From assembly GCA_002338895.1 (NCBI GenBank), contig DDJH01000215.1, positions 14,607-24,012 of the forward strand: a DNA stretch of 9,406 nt, written 5' to 3'. Below, piece after piece: positions 1-6,412 of this stretch (position 1 is its first letter; the number at the start of each line of letters is the position of its first letter). The DNA comes from Lentisphaeria bacterium UBA1829. Lineage in GTDB: Bacteria; Verrucomicrobiota; Lentisphaeria; Victivallales; UBA1829. The notes under the pieces are model-generated. The model saw nothing but the letters and a program-made list of their open reading frames with translations. It had not been told where the DNA came from and did no database searches. Position numbers and translations under genes: made by a program.

Positions 1-69
1 GTGGTATAAAATAAAGTGAGACTAATTTCCAGTTCTTACTGAACAAGGCTGATATCAACCAAGCTCAGC
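1..69. other. AT-rich sequence abutting the truncated mutL
   Basis: The first 60 bases are about 35% GC, clearly lower than the GC-rich coding sequence that follows. In the mutL reading frame they contain two stops, TAA at 7-9 and TGA at 40-42. I recognise no gene, RNA or mobile-element end here. MutL-like sequence (LHVLGF...) starts only at about 70, so a composition and homology break lies at roughly 60-70. It could be a real deletion or insertion junction that truncated mutL, or a low-quality or chimeric end of an assembled contig. The sequence alone cannot separate these. Confidence 0.5.
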
Positions 70-114
70 CTGCACGTTCTCGGATTTCTGGAAAATTCGT
101 ACATCATCGCGACG

Positions 115-627
115 ATGAAAGACAGTCTGGTGCTGATCGATCAGCACGCGGCTCACGAACGGGTTCTTTATGAACGGCTTCTGAAGAAGAACGGAGAGAT
201 CCTTTCCCAGAAGCTGCTGATTCCGATTTCGCTGGAGCTGTCGCGTTCCGACTGCCGGTTTCTGGATGCGAACCGGGAGATTTTCCATTCGCTGGGGTTC
301 GAAACGGAGACCTTCGGGGATCACGCGGTCAAACTCAACGCGATCCCCCAAGCGCTGCGGCAGGACAATGCGGGAGGCGTCTTCCGGGACATTCTCTCCC
401 TCATGACCGAAAACGGCAGTTTCTCCGGCCGCACCGACTCCGCGAAACTGGCGCAGGCCGCCTGCAAAGCCGCCGTCAAAGCGCACGACAAGCTCACCAT
501 GGAAGAGTGCAACGCCCTGCTCGATCAGATGGCGCAGTGCGACCTTCCCTACTGCTGTCCGCACGGACGCCCCACGATTCTCAACATTTCGCTCAACGAA
601 CTGGAGCGCCGGTTCGGACGGAAATAA
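115..627 (+). CDS. mutL: DNA mismatch repair protein MutL, C-terminal fragment
   Basis: This is the C-terminal dimerisation and endonuclease domain of MutL, which acts with MutS and nicks the strand to be repaired. Residues 9-20 read DQHAAHERVLYE, an exact match to the metal-binding motif DQHA(X)2E(X)4E of endonuclease-type MutL, which E. coli MutL lacks. The later motif ACKAAVKAHDKL and the near-terminal CPHGRPT are also characteristic. Only about 170 residues remain of a protein normally about 600 long. The GHKL ATPase and the middle domain are missing, because in-frame stops lie at 7-9 and 40-42. ATG 115 is the first start codon after those stops and has no ribosome binding site. Recognisable homology begins earlier, at about 70 (LHVLGFLENSYIIA), so 115 is unlikely to be a true start. 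The fragment is either a pseudogene remnant or an intact gene cut by an assembly artefact. The family call is firm. Confidence 0.9.
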   Translation: MKDSLVLIDQHAAHERVLYERLLKKNGEILSQKLLIPISLELSRSDCRFLDANREIFHSLGFETETFGDHAVKLNAIPQALRQDNAGGVFRDILSLMTENGSFSGRTDSAKLAQAACKAAVKAHDKLTMEECNALLDQMAQCDLPYCCPHGRPTILNISLNELERRFGRK

Positions 628-724
628 GAGCTTCTCCTTCCGGGATTTTCTTTCCTCGGAACAGGGGAATTCCGGATTCCACTTCTCCTTTCCGCAGAGG
701 GGACCTTCCGCGGGAGAAGCTCTT
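626..724. terminator. Perfect 12-bp inverted repeat between convergent mutL and ppk2
   Basis: AAGAGCTTCTCC at 626-637, overlapping the mutL stop codon, is perfectly complementary to GGAGAAGCTCTT at 713-724. The 75-nt interior has its own small hairpin (GGAAT 666-670 with ATTCC 676-680) and a CCGC/GCGG pairing (692-695 with 710-713). Reading rightwards, a T-rich run follows at 736-752, inside the 3' end of ppk2. Lying between convergent genes, it is best read as a bidirectional transcription-stop structure. The loop is longer and the T-tract more distant than in a classical intrinsic terminator, so function is uncertain. Confidence 0.45.
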
Positions 725-732
725 GAACAAAC

Positions 733-1572
733 TCACTTTTTCTTTTTTCCGCCGGTGTCTGAGAAATAGAGCTTGCGGATCCGGGCGGGATCGACGGTCG
801 GTTTGGGCACGGCGGGATCCATTTTCTTCATGGCGTCCAGCACGATCTCCGACACGGCGAAATTGCGGAAATCCTTGTTGTTGGCCGGAATGACAAACCA
901 GGGGGCGTGTTTGGTGGAACAGTGGTTCAGAACGCCGTTGAAGGCCTTCATGGAATCGTCCCAGAACTGCCGTTCGGTGTAGTCGCTCTCGGAAATTTTC
1001 CACTGTTTGCTTTTGTCGTCGAGACGGTCCTTGAAACGCTTCAGCTGCTCCTCCTTGCTGATGTGGAGAAAGAATTTCAGGACGGTGGTCCGGTTGTCCC
1101 GGAGAACGGTTTCGAATTCGTTGATCCGGTCGTAGCGCTTCTTCACCTCTTTCGGAGAGATGAGATTGTGGACGCTCTCCACCAGAACGCTCTCGTAGTG
1201 CGAGCGGTTGAAAATCACAACCTCCCCGGCGGCCGGAGCAACTTTGTGATACCGCCAGAGGAAATCGTGCGCCGCCTCCTCCTTTGTCGGCACCTTGAAG
1301 GAGTGGGAACGGCACCCCTGCGGATTCATCGCATAGAGGACATGATTGATCGTTCCGTCCTTTCCCCCCGCGTCCATCGCCTGAAAGACCAGCAGCAGAG
1401 ACTGCCGGTTCTCCGCATAGAGCTTGTACTGATACTCCCGCAGTCTGCAGGAATTCTCCTCCACGACATGATCCAGATTCTTTTTTCCGAACCCGAAATC
1501 CTCCGACGGGTCAATCTCCCGCACATCGATTTTCCGTCCCGGTTCGACCATCAGTTTTTCCGTGAGATTCAT
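733..1572 (-). CDS. ppk2: Polyphosphate kinase 2 family nucleotide phosphotransferase
   Basis: Cytoplasmic PPK2-family enzyme transferring phosphate between inorganic polyphosphate and nucleotides. The 279-residue length is normal for a one-domain PPK2. The Walker A loop is at residues 66-73 (MDAGGKDG) and the Walker B-type motif at 121-127 (FNRSHYE). The lid helix and basic motif lie at about 171-198 (SKEEQLKRF...RLDD...WK). The pattern MNPQGCR...F followed by HDFLWR resembles class III enzymes, which phosphorylate AMP and ADP, but class assignment by eye is tentative. Many homologues have FNRSHYED or FNRSHYEE where this protein has FNRSHYES. The C-terminus is a lysine run (GGKKKK). The start is supported by AGGAGG at 1579-1584, six bases upstream. 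It lies 112 nt downstream of the lipoprotein gene, with a hairpin between them, so it may be separately transcribed or attenuated. Confidence 0.93.
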   Translation of the reverse strand: MNLTEKLMVEPGRKIDVREIDPSEDFGFGKKNLDHVVEENSCRLREYQYKLYAENRQSLLLVFQAMDAGGKDGTINHVLYAMNPQGCRSHSFKVPTKEEAAHDFLWRYHKVAPAAGEVVIFNRSHYESVLVESVHNLISPKEVKKRYDRINEFETVLRDNRTTVLKFFLHISKEEQLKRFKDRLDDKSKQWKISESDYTERQFWDDSMKAFNGVLNHCSTKHAPWFVIPANNKDFRNFAVSEIVLDAMKKMDPAVPKPTVDPARIRKLYFSDTGGKKKK

Positions 1573-1628
1573 CGAAACCCTCCTCTTTTTTTGATGAATT
1601 TTCGGACGACAGAAGTTCCCTTCCCTCC

Positions 1629-1657
1629 CGGCATCCTGTTTTCTCCGGAGGATGCCG
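1629..1657 (-). terminator. 9-bp hairpin between lipoprotein gene and ppk2
   Basis: CGGCATCCT at 1629-1637 pairs perfectly with AGGATGCCG at 1649-1657 around an 11-nt loop. It lies 27 nt beyond the lipoprotein stop codon and 56 nt before the ppk2 start in the direction of transcription. No U-tract follows on either strand, so it may be a factor-dependent or atypical terminator, an mRNA-stabilising 3' structure, or an attenuator for ppk2. I saw no convincing -35/-10 pair for ppk2 in the rest of the gap. Confidence 0.45.
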
Positions 1658-1684
1658 AATCGGGGAAAAACGGCAGAGATCCTT

Positions 1685-2170
1685 CTACGGCTCCTGCGGC
1701 GGAACCGAAATGAGTTTTGCCTTGATCAGGATGTCGTAGACCGCTTTTTCCTGTCCTTCATTTTTGCTGTAATTGAGCATATCCTCGCGGAAATAGCGGA
1801 AGGAGCTTCCGGAGGAGTCGTCGACCACCCACTGAAAATCGGTCTGATTTTTGATCTGATCGGGACGCGCTTTTCCCGCATAGATCCGTTTGATATCGAC
1901 GATCAGCACGCCGTTTGCCCCCTTCTCTCTCGCAAACGAGCGCAGTTTCGCTTCGACATCGACCGCCGTATAAGTCATTCCTGCCGTTGCAGTCGCCTCG
2001 CCAAGCACCTTGTAGTCCTTCACCGGGATCTGTTCCTCCGAGAAGTAGAGCTCCACGGCCTCCGAATCGGAAAGCGGCGGATCGGAAATCCCGTCATACT
2101 GGATGTTGATACATCCATTCAGAATCAGCAGAGACGAGAGAAGCAGTACGGCCGGAATAAGTTTCAGCAT
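1685..2170 (-). CDS. Small secreted lipoprotein, function unknown
   Basis: A 161-residue protein with a clear lipoprotein signal peptide: a short basic start (MLK), a hydrophobic core at residues 4-17 and a lipobox LNGC with the acylated cysteine at position 20. The mature part is a single small domain. Its YKVLGEATATAG stretch at about 53-64, followed by a helix ending in EKGANGVLIVDI (about 82-93), resembles the alpha/beta fold of small lipoproteins such as the DUF4156 and YbjQ-like groups. That resemblance is weak and I assign no function. It should be anchored in the outer or cytoplasmic membrane. Ribosome binding site AAGGA lies at 2178-2182, seven bases from the ATG. It starts 17 nt after the alr stop codon, so it is probably cotranscribed with alr. 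Confidence 0.8.
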   Translation of the reverse strand: MLKLIPAVLLLSSLLILNGCINIQYDGISDPPLSDSEAVELYFSEEQIPVKDYKVLGEATATAGMTYTAVDVEAKLRSFAREKGANGVLIVDIKRIYAGKARPDQIKNQTDFQWVVDDSSGSSFRYFREDMLNYSKNEGQEKAVYDILIKAKLISVPPQEP

Positions 2171-2187
2171 GTCAGAATCCTTCTGTT

Positions 2188-3330
2188 TCAGTCTGTGACA
2201 AAAATTCGTTCAACGCGCGTTCCGAATGAACAGATCACGTCGTACGAGTGAGTTCCCTTGATCTGCGCCCAGTCTTCGACGGTGATCCGGTTCGGTCCCT
2301 CCCCGCCGATGCAGGTGACAATCTCTCCAGGCGCGATCTCCCCATCCTCGAATCCGTCCAGCGAGATCGTCGTGTAATCCATCGAAAGGCGGCCGAGAAT
2401 CGGACAGAGCCTGTCTTTCACAATCACATATCCGCGATTGGAAAGATTCAGCGGAAGCCCGTCCGCATACCCCGCGGCGATCGTTCCGACCTTCGTATCG
2501 CGGAAGAGCCGGCAGGTGCATCCGTATCCGATCGTGTGCCCCGCCGGCAGAGTCCGAACGGCGGCAAGATAGGTTTTCAGAGCGAGCACCGGTTCCAGCC
2601 GAAGCGCTCTCTGCCCTTCCGTGTCGAACGATCCGTGCAGATTGATTCCAGCCCGGACATGGGTGAAGGGCGGAACCGTCGCAAACGGACAGTTGTTGAT
2701 CGCGTCGCTGTTGGCAATATGCCGTTTTTCCAGTTCGATTCCGTGTTCCGAGAGTTTTTCGATAATCGCGAGGAACCGGGCAGTCTGTGCAAAGCTGTAA
2801 CGATCCGCCCCATGGTACGCGATGGGGAAGTGAGTGTAGATTCCCTTCAGATCCAGATTCGGCAGCCGGACCACCTCTTTGGCCACGGCGAGCACCTGAT
2901 TTTCGAGGATTCCGAGCCGTCCCATTCCGGTATCCACCTTGAGCTGGACCTCGGTCCGGACATTCTGGCGGACCGATTCCGCGCTGATTTTTTTTGCCAC
3001 CTCCACATCGGTGATTCCGAGGATGATATGGTTGGCGACCGCGGCGGGAATCTCGTAATCCAGCACGGCGCCGAGGATCTGCACCGGTTTGCCGAATTTG
3101 ACCAGCGGGAGCGCCTCTTTCAGTTCCGCCACGCAGAAACCGGCCGCGCCGGCGCGGTCCAGACGTTCGGCGATTTTTTCCACGCCGAGTCCGTATGCGT
3201 TCGCCTTCAGGACCGCGAGAACTTTCAGCGGTTTCACGGCCTCCTGAATATGTCTGTAATTTCGTTCAATGGTATCCAGGTTGATTTCCAGCCAAACCCG
3301 GCTGTGCGGGGTAATTTCCGACGCCTTCAT
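2188..3330 (-). CDS. alr: Alanine racemase (PLP-dependent)
   Basis: Interconverts L- and D-alanine in the cytoplasm, supplying D-Ala for peptidoglycan. The 380-residue length is normal for a fold type III PLP racemase. The PLP-binding lysine is K42 in VLKANAYGLG. The second catalytic residue is Y269 in TIGYGCTC. K131 and R138 in KVDTGMGRLG match the carbamylated lysine and its arginine partner known from the Geobacillus enzyme. HIANSDA (204-210), VRAGINLHG (225-233) and GRLSMDYTT (313-321) are family signatures. It leads the minus-strand block alr-lipoprotein. The start codon has AAGGAG at 3343-3348, an unusually long 12 nt upstream. No nearer start exists in frame, so the ATG stands. A promoter is visible 47-74 bases upstream. 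Confidence 0.97.
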   Translation of the reverse strand: MKASEITPHSRVWLEINLDTIERNYRHIQEAVKPLKVLAVLKANAYGLGVEKIAERLDRAGAAGFCVAELKEALPLVKFGKPVQILGAVLDYEIPAAVANHIILGITDVEVAKKISAESVRQNVRTEVQLKVDTGMGRLGILENQVLAVAKEVVRLPNLDLKGIYTHFPIAYHGADRYSFAQTARFLAIIEKLSEHGIELEKRHIANSDAINNCPFATVPPFTHVRAGINLHGSFDTEGQRALRLEPVLALKTYLAAVRTLPAGHTIGYGCTCRLFRDTKVGTIAAGYADGLPLNLSNRGYVIVKDRLCPILGRLSMDYTTISLDGFEDGEIAPGEIVTCIGGEGPNRITVEDWAQIKGTHSYDVICSFGTRVERIFVTD

Positions 3331-3376
3331 CTGAAAAAGCGGCTCCTTTTCCGTAAAAATTGTTCTGTTTTAGAGG

Positions 3377-3404
3377 AATATACGTTTTTTTACATAAAAT
3401 TCAA
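3377..3404 (-). promoter_or_regulatory. Sigma70-type promoter for alr
   Basis: On the minus strand TTGAAT (complement of 3399-3404) is separated by 16 nt from TATATT (complement of 3377-3382). Transcription would begin near 3370, giving a leader of about 40 nt before the alr ATG. The stretch is AT-rich, in contrast to its GC-rich surroundings. The same layout occurs in the opposite direction at 3556-3583. Confidence 0.6.
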
Positions 3405-3555
3405 CCGTTTCGCGCGCTTTTCCGCAACATATTTTCATCCGGGCAGGAGTCGAGGCACCCCCTGTCGGCTCTCATGGTGCTCCGGACGGGGAAAATCGGA
3501 AGAGTTTCATGTGCGCCAATCAAACCGTTTTTTGTTTTTTTGAGTAAAATGAGTG
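3405..3555. other. Divergent intergenic core between the alr and repeat-protein promoters
   Basis: The whole gap between the alr start and the repeat-protein start is about 307 bases, and no gene is visible in it. Between the two promoters lies an imperfect hairpin, with CCCC 3458-3461 and GTCGG 3464-3468 against CCGGACGGGG at 3482-3491, with bulges. Next to it is a T-rich tract at about 3528-3541, just upstream of the rightward promoter, that could act like an UP element. No operator is recognisable by family. Confidence 0.35.
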
Positions 3556-3583
3556 TTGAAAAAACGGATCGAAATGCTATATT
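3556..3583 (+). promoter_or_regulatory. Sigma70-type extended -10 promoter for the repeat protein
   Basis: TTGAAA at 3556-3561, a 16-nt spacer, then TATATT at 3578-3583 preceded by TGC (extended -10) at 3575-3577. Initiation is expected near 3590. The hexamers and spacer length mirror the alr promoter facing the other way, so both divergent genes probably use the housekeeping sigma factor. Confidence 0.65.
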
Positions 3584-3587
3584 ATTT

Positions 3588-3605
3588 GAATTAATCGAAT
3601 TAAAC
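3588..3605 (+). repeat. Tandem 9-bp direct repeat at the predicted transcription start
   Basis: GAATTAATC (3588-3596) is followed directly by GAATTAAAC (3597-3605), seven of nine bases identical. The pair begins five bases after the -10 hexamer, overlapping the expected start of transcription. That is where a repressor or autoregulator could bind. It is short and AT-rich, so chance is a real alternative. Confidence 0.35.
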
Positions 3606-3637
3606 CGTATTTTTTAAGACAGGAGTTGATTCTTCAC

Positions 3638-4255
3638 ATGTTCAAAAAAGTCTGGTCTGCTGACATGGTGGAGTCGCACATTTACATGGCTCACAGCAAT
3701 AAGGAACCGTTGAATTCCCATTATTATGCGACGCACTATCCGAGCGTATACGCGGCAGCGGAACGACTGTTCGGTTCATGGGGAGAGGCCATCACCGCAT
3801 GCGGCTTCAATTACGACGAAATCCGGAAATACAAGGTCTGGAACCGCAGCAAAGTCACGGAAACGATCCGGGAGATGGCGGCGGCAGGAAAACCGGTCTC
3901 CAGCCAGAAGGCCCAGCAGGATCATAAATCGCTTTACATGGCGGCAATCCGGTATTACCGCTCTTGGGGAAAGGCCGTCATGGCGGCGGGAATCGATTAT
4001 TCGACCATCCGGGAGCGCAGAAGCATGTCGGTGATGGAGATCAAGGCGGAAATCATCAAGCTCTACAAGGCCAATGTCGACCTTTCCTACTGCAACATGC
4101 GTGCAAACTACCAGTATCTTCTGGCATACGGGATGAAAAAGCTCGGAGAGGGAAGCTGGGCCGCCGCCCGCAGAGTCTGCGGAATCAAGACCAATTACCG
4201 GATTCCACCGGCAAAACGTCACAAGAAACGTCTTGCGGTGGCTCCGGAAGCCTGA
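3638..4255 (+). CDS. Three-repeat protein resembling homing-endonuclease-associated repeats, putative DNA-binding
   Basis: A 205-residue soluble protein built of three copies of a unit of about 62 residues. Repeat 1 spans about 6-63 (W6, GSW 46-48, then ACGFNYDEIR). Repeat 2 spans about 68-125 (W68, RSW 108-110, then AAGIDYSTIR). Repeat 3 spans about 132-188 (GSW 172-174, then VCGIKTNYR). The W and SW positions recur at exactly 62-residue spacing between repeats 1 and 2. The SW..A....G pattern resembles the homing-endonuclease-associated repeat (HNR, PF18780 as I recall it), thought to bind DNA in a helix-turn-helix-like way. No nuclease motif is present, and the tail is basic (PAKRHKKR). A role as a DNA-binding regulator or structural protein is inference. 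ATG 3638 is chosen over TTG 3626 because AGGAG (3621-3625) directly abuts the TTG but is 12 nt from the ATG. It is transcribed divergently from alr. Confidence 0.8.
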   Translation: MFKKVWSADMVESHIYMAHSNKEPLNSHYYATHYPSVYAAAERLFGSWGEAITACGFNYDEIRKYKVWNRSKVTETIREMAAAGKPVSSQKAQQDHKSLYMAAIRYYRSWGKAVMAAGIDYSTIRERRSMSVMEIKAEIIKLYKANVDLSYCNMRANYQYLLAYGMKKLGEGSWAAARRVCGIKTNYRIPPAKRHKKRLAVAPEA

Positions 4256-4340
4256 AGATTTCACGGGAAGAAACCTTCCGGATCTTGCGAAGAAGGGGAG
4301 CGGAGGAACCTTCCGTACCGGAATTGCGACAGAGCGAAAC

Positions 4341-4378
4341 AGGCGGGGAAAAGAGGAAAAAGGAGTCCGCTTTTTTTG
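4341..4378 (+). terminator. Intrinsic terminator candidate after the repeat-protein gene
   Basis: AGGCGGG at 4341-4347 can pair with TCCGCTT at 4366-4372 (four GC pairs in the core plus wobbles) around an 18-nt purine-rich loop, followed directly by seven T residues at 4371-4377. It lies about 85 nt after the stop codon and 100 nt before the next start. This would separate the repeat-protein gene from the long downstream operon. The stem is short, so confidence is moderate. The same gap also has a 9-bp direct repeat AACCTTCCG at 4272-4280 and 4307-4315, and a 5-bp hairpin at 4266-4279. Confidence 0.45.
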
Positions 4379-4412
4379 TCTTGAAAGATCCGGAAAATAT
4401 CGCTCGGACAGC

Positions 4413-4440
4413 TTGCATAAATGAAAATCAAGGTTACATT
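4413..4440 (+). promoter_or_regulatory. Weak promoter candidate for the downstream operon
   Basis: TTGCAT at 4413-4418 and TACATT at 4435-4440 are separated by 16 nt, the same spacing as the two stronger promoters at 3377-3404 and 3556-3583. It lies between the terminator candidate and the start of the seven-gene block, where a promoter is expected. Match to consensus is poor, and an overlapping TGCATAAAT could serve as an alternative -10. Confidence 0.3.
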
Positions 4441-4476
4441 TCTGTGGGAAATACGGAATTGCAAGGAGACTTTTTT

Positions 4477-4971
4477 ATGACGCAGGAAGAAATCAAGTCG
4501 TTCATAGCCGACGGCATCGCACAGGGGCTCTCCCTCTCCAAAATTCAGGATGCCCTCGCGGAAAAAGGAACACACATCACCTATATGGAGATTCGTCTTC
4601 TGGCCTCGGAAATCGAATCGGCACAGCTGGAAAAGCTGAACAAGCCCAAACCGAAGCAGGAGAAGAAAGCTCCGGAAAAACCGCAGGGACTCGAAGAGGA
4701 GGATGACGAGGATCTTTCCACTCCGGGCGACGAACCGGCGGAAGGAGAAGAACCCGCCGCACCGCAGGCGGGGAAAACCACGGTGGAACTCAGTCCGATC
4801 GCCAAGCCGGGAACGGTCGCGAACGGATCGGTGAAATTCGGCTCGGGCGTGACGGCGGACTGGTTCCTCGACCAGACCGGACGGCTCGGACTTTCCAACG
4901 CAACCGGAAAACCGACCGAAACCGACGTCATGGAGTTCCAGGACGAACTTCAGAAACTGTTCAGCCGGTGA
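4477..4971 (+). CDS. Hypothetical protein with conserved-looking ends and an acidic low-complexity linker
   Basis: A 164-residue soluble protein with no signal peptide or membrane segment. Residues 1-50 look like a small helical domain (EEIKSFIADGIAQG, LSLSKIQDALAEKG, YMEIRLLASEIE) with helix-turn-helix character. Residues 51-100 form a disordered linker that runs from Lys/Pro-rich to very acidic (EEEDDED) to Ala/Pro/Glu-rich. Residues 101-164 form a compact C-terminal module with GSVKFGSGVTADWFLDQTGR and LSNATGKPTETDV, ending in a helix. I do not recognise a named family, though I recall similar hypothetical proteins in Verrucomicrobia and Lentisphaerae. The start is supported by AAGGAG at 4463-4468, eight bases upstream. 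The frame stays open far upstream into the previous gene, but that extension has no ribosome binding site. It is the first gene of the block and lies 12 nt before cysS. Confidence 0.8.
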   Translation: MTQEEIKSFIADGIAQGLSLSKIQDALAEKGTHITYMEIRLLASEIESAQLEKLNKPKPKQEKKAPEKPQGLEEEDDEDLSTPGDEPAEGEEPAAPQAGKTTVELSPIAKPGTVANGSVKFGSGVTADWFLDQTGRLGLSNATGKPTETDVMEFQDELQKLFSR

Positions 4972-4983
4972 GGATGCCGCACC

Positions 4984-6393
4984 ATGAAATTTTTCAACAC
5001 CCTCGGCCGGAACATTCAGGAATTTGAACCGATCGACCCCTCGAATGTACGGATGTACACCTGCGGGCCGACCGTGTACAACTATGCGCACATCGGCAAT
5101 TTCCGCGCCTATCTGTTTGAGGATCTCCTCCGCCGGACACTGGAGTATCACGGATACAAGGTCACGCAGGTGATGAATCTGACCGATGTGGATGATAAGA
5201 CGATCCGCGACTCCCGCGCCGGGAATCTTCCGCTGCGCGAGTTCACGGCGATCTACAAGAAGGCGTTTTTCGAAGATCTGGACAAACTGCGGATCGAGCG
5301 GGCGGAATTCTATCCGGAAGCCACCACGCATATTCCGGAGATGATTGCGATGATCGAAGTGCTGCTGGAGAAAGGATACGCCTACCGCGCGCCGGACAAC
5401 TGCATCTACTTTTCCATTTCGCGCTTTCCGGCATACGGACGTCTGGCGAGAATCGACATGGAAAATCAGCGGGCGGGAGTCCGCATCAACACCGACGAGT
5501 ATGCCAAGGACTCCGTGGCGGACTTCGCGCTGTGGAAGGCGTGGGATGAAAACGACGGCGATGTGAAATGGGACAGTCCCTGGGGCCCCGGCCGTCCCGG
5601 CTGGCACCTGGAGTGCTCCGCGATGAGCCAGAAGTACCTCGGCAAGACCTTCGACATTCACACCGGCGGTGTGGACAACATGTTCCCCCATCATGAGGAT
5701 GAGATTGCGCAGAGTGAAGCGGCCAACGGCTGCCGGTTCGTCAACTACTGGCTGCACTGCGAACACCTGATTGTCGACGGGAAGAAGATGTCCAAATCCC
5801 TCGGGAACTTCTATACGCTCCGCGACCTGGAGAAGAAGGGGTACAGCGGACGGGAAATCCGCTGGACACTGATCGGGACCCATTACCGTTCCAAACTGAA
5901 TTTCAGTCTGGCGGCGCTCGACCAGGCGCGTTCGGCGCTCGGGAAATTCGATGCGTTCTTCCAGCGTCTGAAAGCGCTTGGGACCGGATCGAAAGGACGG
6001 GAAGCGGCGGAAGCCGCCTGCGAAAAGGCCCGGACTCATTTCAAGGAGGCCTTTGCCGACGATCTCAATGTGGCGGAAGCGATTGCGGCAGTTCACACGC
6101 TGGAACACACGGTCAACGCGCTTGCGGCGAAAGGAGAACTGGAGTCGGAGGGCGCAGCGGTGATTCTCGACTGCTTCCGGGATTTCGACCGGATCCTCGC
6201 CGTTTTCGACGTGGATGCGGAAACGAAAGGCGGAACCGAGGTGCCGGATGAGGTGAAAGCCCTCGCGGAAGAGCGCAGCGCGGCAAAAAAGGCGAAGGAC
6301 TTCCGGAAAGCCGATGAGATCCGCGACCGTCTGAAAGAGCTCGGGTGGTCGATCAAGGATACTCCGAACGGACCGGAACTCACCCATCTGTGA
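4984..6393 (+). CDS. cysS: Cysteinyl-tRNA synthetase
   Basis: Class I aminoacyl-tRNA synthetase that charges tRNA-Cys in the cytoplasm. The 469-residue length is normal. The HIGH-type motif is HIGN at residues 36-39 and the KMSKS motif is at 268-272. The zinc ligands match the E. coli enzyme: C27 ([13 protein letters not shown]), C211 (WHLECSAMS), and H236 and E240 ([12 protein letters not shown]). [10 protein letters not shown] (65-74) is a family signature. The C-terminal segment [18 protein letters not shown] followed by DTPNGPE is the usual anticodon-side end. GAGG at 4970-4973, overlapping the upstream stop, gives a 10-nt spacing to the ATG. This housekeeping gene sits early in an apparent transcription unit with lipid-type enzymes downstream. 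Confidence 0.98.
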   Translation: MKFFNTLGRNIQEFEPIDPSNVRMYTCGPTVYNYAHIGNFRAYLFEDLLRRTLEYHGYKVTQVMNLTDVDDKTIRDSRAGNLPLREFTAIYKKAFFEDLDKLRIERAEFYPEATTHIPEMIAMIEVLLEKGYAYRAPDNCIYFSISRFPAYGRLARIDMENQRAGVRINTDEYAKDSVADFALWKAWDENDGDVKWDSPWGPGRPGWHLECSAMSQKYLGKTFDIHTGGVDNMFPHHEDEIAQSEAANGCRFVNYWLHCEHLIVDGKKMSKSLGNFYTLRDLEKKGYSGREIRWTLIGTHYRSKLNFSLAALDQARSALGKFDAFFQRLKALGTGSKGREAAEAACEKARTHFKEAFADDLNVAEAIAAVHTLEHTVNALAAKGELESEGAAVILDCFRDFDRILAVFDVDAETKGGTEVPDEVKALAEERSAAKKAKDFRKADEIRDRLKELGWSIKDTPNGPELTHL

Positions 6394-6412
6394 ACAGGAC
6401 GGGAAAACCGGA

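Noticed and set aside
907..1713. 268-codon plus-strand open frame opposite ppk2
   Set aside because: PPK2 motifs on the minus strand are complete. The opposite translation has no family features and crosses the hairpin region.
2248..3543. 431-codon plus-strand open frame opposite alr, running into the intergenic region
   Set aside because: alr is unambiguous on the minus strand. The antisense frame has no recognisable domain and would cross the alr promoter.
3626..3637. TTG at 3626 as the start of the repeat protein
   Set aside because: The ribosome binding site AGGAG ends at 3625, directly against this TTG, leaving no spacing. The ATG at 3638 is also where the repeat-like sequence begins.
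4263..4315. Direct repeat AACCTTCCG as a possible CRISPR-like or operator array
   Set aside because: Only two 9-bp copies 35 bases apart, in sequence where CCTTCCG-type words are common. No further units or spacers.
3964..4476. Upstream in-frame extension of the 4477 gene to give a 335-residue protein
   Set aside because: The extension overlaps the repeat-protein gene out of frame and reads through the terminator candidate. The ATG at 4477 has a well-placed AAGGAG and begins a coherent domain.
4261..6387. 708-codon minus-strand open frame opposite cysS and the upstream gene
   Set aside because: It is the mirror of well-supported plus-strand genes. Its translation is Arg/Phe/Gly-rich without domain motifs, and GC-rich third positions naturally leave the antisense strand open.
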